A stretch of 35,340 nt of DNA from Chloroflexota bacterium (GTDB lineage Bacteria; Chloroflexota; Anaerolineae; Anaerolineales; UBA11858): NCBI GenBank assembly GCA_030608465.1, contig JAUWEC010000005.1:1-35340 (forward strand), written 5' to 3'. Both the position numbers and the translations under genes were made by a program. The notes beneath the pieces were generated by a model. The model saw nothing but the letters and a program-made list of their open reading frames with translations, was not told where the DNA came from and did no database searches. Shown in pieces: positions 1 through 8,211 of this stretch (positions are counted from its first letter, which is position 1; the number at the start of each line of letters is the position of its first letter).

Positions 1-86
1 TCCGCTTTAAAGATCCCGGTTTTCCTGCTGAGCAAACCCAGCAGAACAATGATCAGGATAGTGAACAAACTGGTCAGTACTTCCAT
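1..86 (-). CDS. AEC-type permease, N-terminal fragment (partial)
   Basis: Only the first 28 codons are inside the window; the gene continues past position 1. The peptide starts MEVLTSLFTILIIVLLGLL and continues SRKTGIFK. One hydrophobic helix followed by a short basic turn is how auxin-efflux-carrier (AEC) permeases usually begin. The ATG at 84-86 is preceded on the minus strand by GAGG about 7 nt upstream. A TATAAT box on the minus strand (155-160) lies about 70 nt upstream, and a perfect 8-bp inverted repeat (113-120 / 139-146) sits in the leader. Family assignment rests on the N-terminal pattern alone; another small-molecule permease family is possible. Confidence 0.5.
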   Translation of the reverse strand, partial: MEVLTSLFTILIIVLLGLLSRKTGIFKA

Positions 87-112
87 GAAAAAACCTCGAT
101 ATAAATTGATTT

Positions 113-160
113 GATATCCTTAAAGAAACTTTTCCTTCAGGATATCAGTTCGATATTATA
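113..160 (-). promoter_or_regulatory. Promoter -10 box and leader hairpin of the AEC-type gene
   Basis: On the minus strand TATAAT lies at 155-160; a weak -35 (ATGACT or TGACTG) is 17-18 bp further upstream. Downstream of it GATATCCT at 139-146 and its exact complement at 113-120 can form a leader hairpin before the gene start at 86. The -35 is poor, so the promoter call is moderate. Confidence 0.4.
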
Positions 161-220
161 CCTGTGGCGGAGGTATCCAGTCATCGTCTATGATAGTTTT
201 AATGATATTCTAAGAAACAC

Positions 221-256
221 ACTGAGGGTCCAGAAGTGCTTTTCTGGACCCTCAGT
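221..256 (-). terminator. Terminator hairpin of the lipoprotein gene
   Basis: A perfect 15-bp inverted repeat (221-235 / 242-256) with a 6-nt loop lies 25 bp past the stop of the minus-strand lipoprotein gene. On the minus strand it is followed by GTGTTTCTT, a modest T-rich tail. The long G+C-rich stem makes a termination role likely. Confidence 0.7.
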
Positions 257-280
257 AGAAAACAATTCAGAAATCTTTTT

Positions 281-1591
281 TTATTTCACGCAGAAACAAT
301 GGTAGACAAGGCTCCAGTCTTTCTGCATCTTCACATTCGAACCAGCAACATATGACCAGGAATCAGGATCCTGGGGCGAATCACCTTTAGCCCGACTGAA
401 TAATGCGCAATGAGAAGAGGGAGGTGATACTTTCGAACAACCTCCGGGATCTGTGCAAAAAACTATGGTTTTTTGCTGTTCCACGGTACCTTCATTGTAT
501 TGGCAATAACCGGGACCACAAGTATTCCAGCTGTCAAGGGCGATGCTGACCAGGGTGAAGGGCGGGTCCATGACATGGATGGGATCACTGTCCAGAGGGG
601 TTAATGGTTCCGTAGGATCATCTCCATTGACGTCTCCGCCAACATTAGCGGGATCAAATCCACCCCTGGTGGCAAATGAGCTGACCCTGACACCGGGTTC
701 CATTACTGAAAACTCATCTGTAGGAATGATCCAGAACAATGCATTTTCATGGATCACTGCACGGGCATTGGACTCAACGGGTTCCCAATTTTGGCCCATG
801 ACATAAGCATTCCAGGACTGGTTCACATTCATCCAGTCTATAATGTACCATTGATCAGAATTCTGCCAGTAATCCCAATTATAGGGCTCTTTATACGGGA
901 AGTTGTTGTCGGGGTTTCCGTCGGCATCAAAGACAGCCGCAAAAGTGTATGAAAGGTCTGGGTCATTTGTGATGATAGGGCCATCAAACACGCTGTAAAC
1001 CACATACCATTTGTTCCCGCTGCTCACCCCGGCTCCTTCGGGACAGATGGTGAACCAATCCTGATCTGGCGGAAGATTGGTGATGTCTTCATCACAAGGG
1101 AAGACAACGTCAGGAGGTGGACCGGACCAGGGTGAGTCAATTTCCAGATTCCAGTATCCCCATCCTATTATGTCAACTTGCGGCTCATTCAAACCTGCGG
1201 CCTCACCCATTATTGAGAAAACCCAGTCCCCATTTTCGTCTTGGAAAAATACTACTTTTACCCGGTCGTCATTCGACGCGGTTGGATACATGGAGTTAAA
1301 TCCCCAATCCAGTGAATATAACTTTAGATTGTCGTAGAGCTCTGTAAAGGGATCAGGTACTTGGGGGACATAAGGAGGGGGTTCCGGTTTAGAATCCTGG
1401 TCCTTATCGTTTGATGAACTTGCATCGATCAGATCATCCAGTAATTCATCAGCCTGTTTTCTCTCTTCTGAGATAAAACCAGGTGGACCAAAAGAGTTTT
1501 TTATAAAGGGACTGCAAGCGGAAGATATGATTAGAGTTGTTGTGAATATTAGAACAAGTGTCATGATAACGCTCTTATCCTTTGGCATCAT
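281..1591 (-). CDS. Secreted lipoprotein of unknown function (436 aa)
   Basis: I do not recognise a characterised family. The N-terminus is basic (MPKDKS), followed by a hydrophobic stretch ending in ...IISSAC, a lipobox-like site although Ser at -3 is unusual. A low-complexity charged linker follows (Asp/Ser/Lys/Pro, about residues 42-75). The mature domain is rich in Trp, Asp and Pro, typical of extracellular proteins. Several cysteines cluster in the last 90 residues (CGPGYC, FCTDPGGC, HCFC), suggesting disulfides or a metal site. Two adjacent ATGs open the frame. AAGGAG upstream lies 3 nt from the first and 6 nt from the second (1588), so the second may be the real start. The gene is monocistronic, with a strong hairpin terminator at 221-256. 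Confidence 0.75.
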   Translation of the reverse strand: MMPKDKSVIMTLVLIFTTTLIISSACSPFIKNSFGPPGFISEERKQADELLDDLIDASSSNDKDQDSKPEPPPYVPQVPDPFTELYDNLKLYSLDWGFNSMYPTASNDDRVKVVFFQDENGDWVFSIMGEAAGLNEPQVDIIGWGYWNLEIDSPWSGPPPDVVFPCDEDITNLPPDQDWFTICPEGAGVSSGNKWYVVYSVFDGPIITNDPDLSYTFAAVFDADGNPDNNFPYKEPYNWDYWQNSDQWYIIDWMNVNQSWNAYVMGQNWEPVESNARAVIHENALFWIIPTDEFSVMEPGVRVSSFATRGGFDPANVGGDVNGDDPTEPLTPLDSDPIHVMDPPFTLVSIALDSWNTCGPGYCQYNEGTVEQQKTIVFCTDPGGCSKVSPPSSHCALFSRAKGDSPQDPDSWSYVAGSNVKMQKDWSLVYHCFCVK

Positions 1592-1895
1592 TTACTCCTT
1601 ATTTTGGATTCCTCTTGACTGGCAAACTGATAGTTATGTTATTGAAATGCTCAATATTATTAGTAACTATTCTTGTCGACCAAGTATGTATTAAAAACTA
1701 CAACAGATAAAAACTTGAATAAAGAAAACATCATCCTAATAATAAACCCGGATGATGATGGAAAAACATGACTGCAATGGGGGGTGTAATGTATAGTCAA
1801 GCGTGAGGGTACAGCTAGGTTTCTTGTAGTGTACACAAGGAAAAGGAGGATGTCAATAAAAAGTTCATCACCGTCTGTGGCGAAAATCCTATTTC
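1592..1895. other. Intergenic region with a small inverted repeat
   Basis: This is an A+T-rich stretch between the divergent lipoprotein and thioesterase genes. It contains CATCATCC (1729-1736) and its exact complement GGATGATG (1750-1757). On the minus strand this hairpin is followed by TTTTCTTT, but there is no minus-strand gene upstream for it to terminate. AAAGGAGG directly abuts an ATG at 1849 that opens only a 17-codon frame, which I do not call. Nothing else is recognisable. Confidence 0.4.
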
Positions 1896-1898
1896 ATG

Positions 1899-1913
1899 TA
1901 TAATGCAGACATG
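1899..1913 (+). promoter_or_regulatory. -10 box placed for a leaderless thioesterase mRNA
   Basis: TATAAT at 1899-1904 is followed by exactly 6 nt (GCAGAC) and then ATG at 1911. Transcription starting about 7 nt after the -10 would begin at the A of that ATG. There is no Shine-Dalgarno sequence and no good -35 (TGTGGC at the 17-bp distance). The same spacing occurs at trmD and the second TPR gene. Confidence 0.5.
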
Positions 1914-2351
1914 TCCGATTACCGCGTTTTCCATCCTATATCTGTCCGCTATGGCGATCTAGATCCCCAGGGCCACGTCAATAACGCCGGCTTCTTAACC
2001 TATATGGAGGGTGCCCGTGTATCCTACATCCGCCGGCTCGGTTTGTGGGATGGAAAATCTTTCCTGGAGATTGGATTCATCCTGGCCCGCGTGGAGCTTG
2101 ATTATCAAGCTCCGATCCTGATGACCGATGAGGTTGAGGTTGGCGTGCGGGTCTCCCGCCTGGGCAATAAGAGCCTGGATATGGAGTACCTGATCAGAGA
2201 ATCGGACACCGGGAAGGTTTTTGCCGTAGGGAAAACTGTTCAGGTAATTTATGATTACCAGAGCGGTAAAACTATTCCCCTGCTTGTATCCTGGCGGGAA
2301 GCGATCCAGAACTTTGAAGGCGATTTAAATAACCAATTAGGCGATAGATGA
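1911..2351 (+). CDS. Hotdog-fold acyl-CoA thioesterase (4HBT/YbgC type)
   Basis: The 146-aa protein has the 4-hydroxybenzoyl-CoA thioesterase signature near its N-terminus: VRYGDLDPQGHVNN. The Asp in this motif is the usual catalytic residue, and the HVNN loop lies at the active-site helix. FLTYMEGAR and RVELDYQAPI match the rest of the hotdog fold. It probably hydrolyses acyl-CoA esters in the cytoplasm; the substrate cannot be told from sequence. An ATG at 1896 would add five residues (MYNAD), but it lies in front of and within the TATAAT box, so I prefer ATG 1911 as a leaderless start. The stop overlaps the next gene's start by 4 nt (ATGA), so the two are translationally coupled. Confidence 0.85.
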   Translation: MSDYRVFHPISVRYGDLDPQGHVNNAGFLTYMEGARVSYIRRLGLWDGKSFLEIGFILARVELDYQAPILMTDEVEVGVRVSRLGNKSLDMEYLIRESDTGKVFAVGKTVQVIYDYQSGKTIPLLVSWREAIQNFEGDLNNQLGDR

Positions 2352-3397
2352 AAAAATTACCAGACTTTGATCAGGCCTATCTAAACGAAATCCTGCTGGA
2401 GTTATTACATATCCCCAGCCCAACTGGATACACAGACCAGGTTATCAGTTATCTTGAGCGGCAGCTGGCGGCTTTTCCAGATTTAATCCTGCGGAGGACA
2501 GCCAAGGGTGCTCTGGTGGCGAGTTGGGCAGGTGAAGGAAAAACTGCCCTGCGAGGTTTAACCGCTCATGTGGATACACTGGGCGCGATGGTGAAGGAAA
2601 TAAAACCCAACGGGCGCCTGAAGCTGACCCAGCTGGGTGGATATTCCTGGAACACAATTGAAGGAGAAGGCTGTACGGTGTTTTCCAACGGCGGTGAACC
2701 GGTCCGTGGAACGGTACTGCTGAATAAAGCCTCCGGGCATGTTTTCAGCAAAGAAGTCAACACTACTGAACGCTCCGGAGCAACCATGGAGATACGGCTG
2801 GATTACCGGACCACTTCGGCAGAGGAGACTCGGGAATCCGGCATCCAGGTGGGGGATTTTATTGCCTTTGACCCTCGTGTTGAAACCACCCAGGGATTTA
2901 TCCGCTCCCGCCACCTGGATGACAAAGCAGCAGTTGCCTGTCTGGCAGCAGCAATCCAGGCCCTTAATAACGCTGGGCTAAGACCTGCCCAGGAGACGGT
3001 TTTCCTTTTCAGCAACTATGAGGAAGTTGGCCACGGGGCAGCCGCGGGTTTCCCGGAGGAGTTAAAGGAATTGGTCGTGGTTGATATGGCTGCGATTGGG
3101 GAAGGACAGACTTCAGACGAGTTCCATGCCACCTTGTGTGTAAAGGACTCTGGAGGACCCTACCACCATGGACTAAGTCAGCGCCTCCGATCCCTTGCTG
3201 ATGATTACAAAATTCCCTACAAGGTGGATATTTATCCCTACTATGGTTCTGATGGAGGAGCCTATTGGCGGGCAGGAGGAGATGTTGCGGTTGCCCTGAT
3301 CGGACCCGGGGTGGATGCCTCCCACAGTTATGAAAGAACCCACCAGGATGCTTTAATCGCCACTACCCAGGGGATCATTGCTTATCTTCTGAGTTAA
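2348..3397 (+). CDS. M42 family metallo-aminopeptidase
   Basis: The 349-aa protein fits the M42 glutamyl aminopeptidase/FrvX family of dinuclear-metal exopeptidases, which form large tetrahedral cytoplasmic particles that degrade peptides. Visible landmarks are IPSPTGY near the N-terminus, LTAHVDTLGAMV (first metal His/Asp), RHLDDKAAVACL (bridging Asp), NYEEVGHGAA (catalytic and metal Glu pair), VVDMAAIGEG, and a C-terminal SHSYERTH-type segment (ASHSYERTH). Length is normal for the family. Its ATG overlaps the thioesterase stop by 4 nt; the isoaspartate methyltransferase follows 24 nt later, so the three form a likely operon. The grouping with Pcm suggests peptide and protein turnover. Confidence 0.92.
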   Translation: MKKLPDFDQAYLNEILLELLHIPSPTGYTDQVISYLERQLAAFPDLILRRTAKGALVASWAGEGKTALRGLTAHVDTLGAMVKEIKPNGRLKLTQLGGYSWNTIEGEGCTVFSNGGEPVRGTVLLNKASGHVFSKEVNTTERSGATMEIRLDYRTTSAEETRESGIQVGDFIAFDPRVETTQGFIRSRHLDDKAAVACLAAAIQALNNAGLRPAQETVFLFSNYEEVGHGAAAGFPEELKELVVVDMAAIGEGQTSDEFHATLCVKDSGGPYHHGLSQRLRSLADDYKIPYKVDIYPYYGSDGGAYWRAGGDVAVALIGPGVDASHSYERTHQDALIATTQGIIAYLLS

Positions 3398-3421
3398 TCC
3401 AAACTCATTGAGGGTATTCTT

Positions 3422-4075
3422 TTGGGAAAAATTGATTTTCAGATAGCTAGGAAACGCATGGTTGAGAGGCAAATTGCTCGTCGGGGGATTACCTCGCCGC
3501 GCATCCTGGAGGCATTTTTAGACACCCCTCGCCATTTATTTATCCCTAAAAACCAGCACCTCTTTGCGTATGAGGATGGCCCTTTGCCGATCGGAAAAGG
3601 GCAAACCATTTCCCAACCCTATATAGTGGCCTATATGACTGAACACCTGAATCTAGCAGGTAATGAACGGGTGCTGGAAATTGGGACTGGGTCTGGATAC
3701 CAGGCAGCCATCCTGGGAAAGTTAGCAGCGGAAGTGCATACAGTTGAACGCCATCCTTCTTTGGCCGAAAGAGCCACCCAATTGCTGGCAGACCTGGGAT
3801 ATGAAAATATCCGGGTACACCTGGGGGATGGAACCATTGGGCTGTTGGAATTTGCTCCCTATGACGCGATCATGGTCACCGCAGCTGCGCCGGATGTCCC
3901 TGTTCCCCTGCTGGATCAGCTTGCCGATGGCGGACGGTTAATCATGCCGGTAGGGGGTAGGGCAGGCCAAGTTCTTCATCTCTACCAGCGCCGAGGAAAG
4001 GAAATTATCAAAGATGATCTCACCCCGGTCGCGTTTGTACCCCTGATCGGGGATCACGGCTGGCCAAGGGGGTGA
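3422..4075 (+). CDS. pcm: Protein-L-isoaspartate O-methyltransferase
   Basis: The protein methylates isoaspartyl residues in aged proteins with S-adenosylmethionine, starting their repair. The N-terminal RKRMVERQIARRGI and the P-loop-like LPIGKGQTISQPYIVAYM are Pcm hallmarks; VLEIGTGSGYQAAILGKLA is the SAM-binding motif I, and GDGT with YDAIMVTAAAP forms the following motifs. At 217 aa it is full length. The start is TTG at 3422, preceded by GAGGG at about 7 nt; the first ATG (codon 13) would remove conserved N-terminal residues. It is the last gene of the thioesterase-M42-pcm run. Confidence 0.93.
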   Translation: MGKIDFQIARKRMVERQIARRGITSPRILEAFLDTPRHLFIPKNQHLFAYEDGPLPIGKGQTISQPYIVAYMTEHLNLAGNERVLEIGTGSGYQAAILGKLAAEVHTVERHPSLAERATQLLADLGYENIRVHLGDGTIGLLEFAPYDAIMVTAAAPDVPVPLLDQLADGGRLIMPVGGRAGQVLHLYQRRGKEIIKDDLTPVAFVPLIGDHGWPRG

Positions 4076-4100
4076 ATTTCTAGCATTGGAATCCTGTGAT

Positions 4101-4197
4101 ATGACCCAGGGGAGCTGACTCTCCCCCTCAAGCATTAATTAGCTAGGGGCGACTCCTGTCTTGCGACCGGAGGAAGTGTTGAAGAGTGCCGGGTCAT
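4101..4197 (+). ncRNA. Structured RNA candidate downstream of pcm
   Basis: Three nested helices are visible. ATGACCC (4101-4107) pairs exactly with GGGTCAT (4191-4197) as a closing stem. Inside it, GGGGAG/CTCCCC (4109-4114 / 4121-4126) forms one hairpin, and GGC-G-ACTC / GAGTGCC (4148-4155 / 4184-4190) forms a second with one bulged G. A strong terminator follows at 4216-4240. The arrangement is a three-way junction of roughly 140 nt including the terminator. I could not match it to SRP RNA, RNase P, tmRNA, 6S or a riboswitch class. It may be an independent small RNA or simply the folded 3' end of the pcm mRNA. Confidence 0.35.
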
Positions 4198-4215
4198 CCC
4201 ATAACTTAAAGCTCA

Positions 4216-4240
4216 ACGCACCCGTCCTCGGGTGCGTTTT
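4216..4240 (+). terminator. Rho-independent terminator after pcm / RNA candidate
   Basis: ACGCACCCG (4216-4224) and CGGGTGCGT (4229-4237) form a perfect 9-bp stem with a TCCT loop, followed by TTTATTAT. This is a strong intrinsic terminator for plus-strand transcription. Confidence 0.9.
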
Positions 4241-4273
4241 ATTATATACCTCGCCCGGTGCCTGTCCTAAGTC

Positions 4274-4305
4274 CTTCGATACGACCTTTGGTCTACTCAG
4301 GATGA
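4274..4305. repeat. Decayed dispersed intergenic repeat
   Basis: On the minus strand this reads CATCCTGAGT ... TCGAAGGAC, the common intergenic TCCTGAG-TCGAAGG type repeat seen in many bacterial genomes. A 15-nt insert containing GACC-AAA-GGTC separates the two halves. A second copy without the insert is near 29312-29336. Confidence 0.45.
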
Positions 4306-4307
4306 AC

Positions 4308-4339
4308 TTGAAAAAGGGACGGGTGAGATAGCTTCCCGT
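4308..4339 (-). terminator. Terminator of rnj
   Basis: On the minus strand ACGGG (4335-4339) and CCCGT (4319-4323) form a short stem immediately past the rnj stop, followed by CCCTTTTTC. The stem is only 5 bp, so strength is moderate. Confidence 0.5.
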
Positions 4340-4342
4340 GAC

Positions 4343-5983
4343 TTACAGCCAGTTCATGGTAACAAGGACAACCGGCCGTTTTTTAGTTTTGCTGTAAAGG
4401 AAGGAACGGACAGTTTGAACCAATTCGTCATGTAAATCGCCTTTGGTATTTTCGACAACCCCAACGATTTTTTGCCGGGTCTGCTCAATGATATCATCAT
4501 CATCGTGTTTATATATAAATCCACGGGAGATGATCTCTGGTTCTTCGTGCAGTTTGCTATCTCTTTCCAAGACCAGACTGATCAACACGACCCCATCCTG
4601 GGCGAGCTGTTCTCGTTCCCGGACAACGCTGGGTCCGATTTCTCCTACGCGTGAACCGTCCACAAAGACATAATTACCCGGGATTCTGTCTTTGATTTCC
4701 AATTTTTCACCATCAAATTCAATGACCTCTCCATTTTCGATCACCAGCACATTTTCAGTTGGAAAGTCGGATTCCTCTGCCAGCACAGCGTGCTGTTTTA
4801 AATGTCTTAATTCTCCGTGTACAGGAATCAGGTATGTGGGATTAACGATATTCAGCATTAGCTTCATCTCGTCCTGGTTGGCATGTCCTGAGACATGAAC
4901 ACCTCCAGCAAGCGGTTCGTAAACAACATTTGCACCCCGGCGGAACAGGCGATTGATGGTTTTAAATACTGCTTCCTCATTGCCCGGGATGGCGTGGGAG
5001 GAAAGTACAATCGTATCGTCTTTGATCAGATCAAAACGTTTGTTGGTACCCCGGGAAAGCCGGCCCATGATTGAGTAGGGCTCTCCTTGGGAACCAGTTG
5101 CCATCAACACTACATCCTTGGGATTCATTTTTAAGGCTGATTCCAACCCGACTTCAATATCGGGAGGAATCTCCAGGTAACCCAATTTTTTTGCCATCTT
5201 GGAGTTTTTAGTCATGCTGTAGCCGACAAAAGCAATCTTGCGTCCATAACGGTCAGCAGTATCAATTACCTGCTGCATCCTTGACACCAGGGAGGCGAAG
5301 GAAGCCACGATAATCCGGCCCGGCGCTGACCTGAAAACTTTATCCAGGGAGTCATTAATTACCATTTCTGAAGGCGTCCACCCCGGTTTATCAGAGTTGG
5401 TGGAATCCGCCATTAAGGCAAGGACACCTCGCCCGGAGAATTCAGCCAGCTTGGCAAAATCTGTTGGCCATCCGTCAACGGGGGTAGGATCAAATTTATA
5501 ATCTCCTGTGTGAACGATTAATCCATCCGGGCAGGTTATGCCTAAACCGACGCTGTCTGGAATGGAATGGCAGACATGGAAGAATTCCACTTCAAAGGGA
5601 CCAATGTTCACCATTTCTCCTGCATGCACTGTTTGGATGCTAGTTTTGTCCAGCATCCCTTTTTCGGACAAATTGACTTCAATAAACCCCTTGGTGAGCG
5701 GAGTTGCGTAGACCGGGACATTCACTTCCTCCAGGACATACGATATAGCTCCCACATGATCCATGTGGCCGTGGGTGATGATAATACCTCTCACCAGGTC
5801 TTTGTTTTTCTTGATGTATTCGAAATCCGGGATGATGTAATCAATTCCCGGCATATCATGGTCGGGGAACATGATACCTGTATCTACGATGAGAATGTTC
5901 TTTCCATATTCGTAGACCATCATGTTTTTACCGACTTCCCCCAGACCTCCTAAGGGAATAATTCTTAATTTGTTTTTACTCAT
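4343..5983 (-). CDS. rnj: Ribonuclease J
   Basis: This is a metallo-beta-lactamase/beta-CASP ribonuclease combining endonuclease and 5'-3' exonuclease activity in mRNA decay and rRNA maturation. The metal motif THGHMDHVG is at residues 70-78 (His71, His73, Asp75, His76). A further metal His is in HVCHSIPDS, HTGDYKFDP supplies the Asp, and VHVSGHA and PVHGE carry the beta-CASP and C-terminal His residues. At 546 aa it has the usual length with the C-terminal dimerisation domain. The start ATG is preceded by AAGGA. The gene has its own promoter at 6218-6246 and a leader of about 230 nt with hairpins, so leader-based control is plausible. Confidence 0.96.
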   Translation of the reverse strand: MSKNKLRIIPLGGLGEVGKNMMVYEYGKNILIVDTGIMFPDHDMPGIDYIIPDFEYIKKNKDLVRGIIITHGHMDHVGAISYVLEEVNVPVYATPLTKGFIEVNLSEKGMLDKTSIQTVHAGEMVNIGPFEVEFFHVCHSIPDSVGLGITCPDGLIVHTGDYKFDPTPVDGWPTDFAKLAEFSGRGVLALMADSTNSDKPGWTPSEMVINDSLDKVFRSAPGRIIVASFASLVSRMQQVIDTADRYGRKIAFVGYSMTKNSKMAKKLGYLEIPPDIEVGLESALKMNPKDVVLMATGSQGEPYSIMGRLSRGTNKRFDLIKDDTIVLSSHAIPGNEEAVFKTINRLFRRGANVVYEPLAGGVHVSGHANQDEMKLMLNIVNPTYLIPVHGELRHLKQHAVLAEESDFPTENVLVIENGEVIEFDGEKLEIKDRIPGNYVFVDGSRVGEIGPSVVREREQLAQDGVVLISLVLERDSKLHEEPEIISRGFIYKHDDDDIIEQTRQKIVGVVENTKGDLHDELVQTVRSFLYSKTKKRPVVLVTMNWL

Positions 5984-6066
5984 ATTTCAATTCCTTCATT
6001 ATGTTTTCCTTCTGGGTTCGGTTCTTGCCGAATTCCCGGGAAGGTTATTTTTCTGATAATAAAATA

Positions 6067-6091
6067 CCCGGTCGGGACTTAACCGGCCGGG
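6067..6091 (-). promoter_or_regulatory. Terminator-like hairpin in the rnj leader
   Basis: CCCGGTCGG (6067-6075) and CCGGCCGGG (6083-6091) form a nearly perfect 9-bp stem with a 7-nt loop. On the minus strand it is followed by TATTTTATTATC. It lies inside the rnj leader, about 85 nt before the start codon, so it may act as an attenuator or end a short leader RNA of about 145 nt. Confidence 0.5.
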
Positions 6092-6174
6092 CAGTGCTTT
6101 TGGAAACTATTTTTTAGGAAAATATCTTGCGATACAACTTAAACCATATGGATCGTCTAGCATGTACAGTTTTT

Positions 6175-6237
6175 GCTGGTTTAACCAGCCGGGGTTTCTT
6201 TTCCAGAAACCGGAGTGATTCTAACAGCTAAACCCCG
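6175..6237 (-). promoter_or_regulatory. Hairpins around the rnj transcription start
   Basis: Two inverted repeats are visible: GCTGG-TTTAA-CCAGC at 6175-6189, and CGGGGTTT (6190-6197) complementary to AAACCCCG (6230-6237). The second spans the -10 box, so in DNA it could be a protein-binding dyad. The first lies wholly in the transcribed leader and would be an RNA hairpin. Confidence 0.4.
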
Positions 6238-6246
6238 TTTTGTCAA
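6218..6246 (-). promoter_or_regulatory. Sigma-70-type promoter of rnj
   Basis: On the minus strand TTGACA (6241-6246), a 17-bp spacer and TAGAAT (6218-6223) make a near-consensus promoter. Predicted transcription starts near 6211, giving a leader of about 228 nt before the rnj ATG at 5983. Confidence 0.8.
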
Positions 6247-6396
6247 AAGCAGGCAAGAACATCAAGGGAATAATTACCCGGATTGGTTCATATTGGATCC
6301 TTCGTTACAGGCAAAACTGGCTTGATTATACCCGCTGGAAGCAGCTGTTTTTCTGTATTTGGACTAGAACCGCTTACTACCTGTGTTAAAAAAATA
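6247..6396. other. Intergenic sequence between the rnj promoter and groEL terminator
   Basis: This is the upstream part of the 466-bp gap between groEL and rnj. I see no open frame with a credible start and no repeat. The other parts of the gap hold the rnj promoter and leader hairpins (6067-6246) and the groEL terminator (6397-6425). Confidence 0.5.
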
Positions 6397-6425
6397 TAGT
6401 GTGGATCAAATATCAATCCACACTA
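6390..6425 (-). terminator. Terminator of groEL
   Basis: TAGTGTGGAT (6397-6406) and ATCCACACTA (6416-6425) form a perfect 10-bp stem with a 9-nt loop. On the minus strand it is followed by TATTTTTTT, a classic intrinsic terminator 25 bp past the groEL stop. Confidence 0.9.
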
Positions 6426-6449
6426 CATATAGTTTTACAAAACAGCAGA

Positions 6450-8111
6450 TTACATCATGCTGGGCATGCCGCCGCCCATGCCGCCACCCATGCCTCCGGG
6501 CATCATATCGCCGTCTTCTTTCGGCTCGTCAGCAATAAGCGCTTCAGTGGTCAGGATCATTGCCGCAATGGATGCTGCATTCTCGAGCGCACCGCGGGTT
6601 ACCTTGGCAGGATCGATTACGCCGGTATCAATCATGTTAACGTACTTCTCACTGAGGACATCGTATCCAATATAGTTGTCTTTTTTCTCTTCCTGGTAAC
6701 GGCGTACGTTTTCCAGAATTACTGCTCCGTCTTTCCCTGCGTTTTCAGCAATTTTGCGCATGGGGAGGTCCAGAGCAAGGCGGACGATTTTTACGCCCAC
6801 CTGGGCATCAGCGTATTCCATCTTGAGCTTATCGATGGCCTTGGCAGCGTTAATCAGCGCCACACCCCCTCCCGGAACAATACCTTCCTCAACAGCAGCG
6901 CGTGTCGCGGAAAGGGCGTCTTCTACCCGGTGTTTCTTTTCTTTCAGTTCGGTTTCAGTCGCTGCGCCAACACGAATAATCGCCACCCCGCCGGAGAGTT
7001 TTGCAAGCCGCTCCTGTAGCTTTTCGCTGTCGTAGTCGCTGGTGCTGGAATCAATCTCGTTCCGGATTTGCTGGATGCGGGCCTTGATTTGTTTGTTGTC
7101 TCCCTTTCCGCCGACGACAGTGGTGTCATCTTTGGTGGAGATCACTTTTTCGGCATTACCCAGATCGTCAACAGTCGCGCTGTCCAGCTTGCGTCCCAGA
7201 TCTTCAGAAATCACGGTAGCGCCGGTCAGGATTGCGATGTCCTGGAGCATGGCTTTCCGGCGGTCGCCGAATCCAGGGGCTTTAATAGCCAGAACGTTAA
7301 TCATACCGCGGAGTTTGTTTAGTACCAGGGTGGCTAGAGCTTCGCCATCCACATCTTCAGCAACGATTACCAGATCCCGTTTACCCATTTGAACCAACCG
7401 TTCCAGTAAAGGAACCAGGTCCTGAGCAGCTGAAATCTTGGAGTCGTGGATTAGCAGGCTGGGTTCTTCAATAACCGCTTCCATGTCATCAGCATTGGTG
7501 ACGAAGTACGGGGAAAGGTAGCCGCGATCAAACTGCATACCTTCAACATACTCGGTTTCAAATGCCAGTGTTTTGGATTCTTCAACGGTGATCACGCCGT
7601 CTTTTCCGACTTTGTCCATTACATTTGCGATCAGTTCACCGATTGACCGGTCCTGGGCAGAGATGCTGGCCACGTTGCCGATTTCTTCTTTGGTAGTGAC
7701 ATCAATGGCACTTTTACCGATATCCTCGGAAACTGCCTTGGTGGCTGCTTCAATGCCCTGTTTCAATAGCATGGGATTGAATCCGGCTGCTAGGTTTTTC
7801 ATACCCTCGGTAACGATGGAATGAGCCAGCAGGGTTGATGTAGTGGTGCCGTCACCAGCGATGTCGTTGGTTTTAGTGGCTGCTTCTTTCAGCAGCTGGG
7901 CACCCATGTTTTCAAATTTATCCTTTAGCTCAATTTCCTTGGCAACGGTCACACCATCATGAGTGATTGTGGGGCTGCCGAAACTTCGGTCCAATGCTAC
8001 ATTGCGGCCTTTGGGACCCAAGGTGGTGATAACGGCTTTTGCCAATGTATCCATCCCGATCTGAAGTTTCCGTCGGGCTTCTTCTGAAAATACGATTTGC
8101 TTTCCTGCCAT
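6450..8111 (-). CDS. groL: Chaperonin GroEL
   Basis: This is the 60-kDa chaperonin, the tetradecameric ATP-dependent folding chamber of the cytoplasm. The sequence is canonical throughout: [15 protein letters not shown] near the N-terminus, [12 protein letters not shown] carrying the ATPase Asp, [23 protein letters not shown] in the apical domain, [12 protein letters not shown], and a Gly-Met-rich tail ([15 protein letters not shown]). At 553 aa it is slightly longer than most because of the tail. AAGGAG lies 9 nt before the ATG. No groES adjoins it, so the co-chaperonin must be encoded elsewhere. A strong promoter and a CIRCE operator upstream place it under HrcA control, and hrcA itself is about 4 kb away. 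Confidence 0.98.
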   Translation of the reverse strand: MAGKQIVFSEEARRKLQIGMDTLAKAVITTLGPKGRNVALDRSFGSPTITHDGVTVAKEIELKDKFENMGAQLLKEAATKTNDIAGDGTTTSTLLAHSIVTEGMKNLAAGFNPMLLKQGIEAATKAVSEDIGKSAIDVTTKEEIGNVASISAQDRSIGELIANVMDKVGKDGVITVEESKTLAFETEYVEGMQFDRGYLSPYFVTNADDMEAVIEEPSLLIHDSKISAAQDLVPLLERLVQMGKRDLVIVAEDVDGEALATLVLNKLRGMINVLAIKAPGFGDRRKAMLQDIAILTGATVISEDLGRKLDSATVDDLGNAEKVISTKDDTTVVGGKGDNKQIKARIQQIRNEIDSSTSDYDSEKLQERLAKLSGGVAIIRVGAATETELKEKKHRVEDALSATRAAVEEGIVPGGGVALINAAKAIDKLKMEYADAQVGVKIVRLALDLPMRKIAENAGKDGAVILENVRRYQEEKKDNYIGYDVLSEKYVNMIDTGVIDPAKVTRGALENAASIAAMILTTEALIADEPKEDGDMMPGGMGGGMGGGMPSMM

Positions 8112-8211
8112 AGATTTCTACTCCTTCCTCACTAAAAAAGAATTCACGGTTGTAAGATAAATGCTTTTACTCCGATTCAACAGCAGGTTACCCTGATCTG
8201 ATACTGGAGTG

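Noticed and set aside
4148-4190. Signal-recognition-particle RNA
   Set aside because: ACCGGAGGAAG resembles the SRP domain IV tip, but the conserved asymmetric loop and GNRA-like tetraloop arrangement are not matched.
6113-6169. 18-codon minus-strand frame MLDDPYGLSCIARYFPKK in the rnj leader
   Set aside because: No ribosome-binding site; too short to support without conservation data. Could be re-examined as a leader peptide.
6399-7019. Long plus-strand open frames opposite groEL
   Set aside because: They are antisense shadows of groEL, with no ribosome-binding site or protein-like composition.
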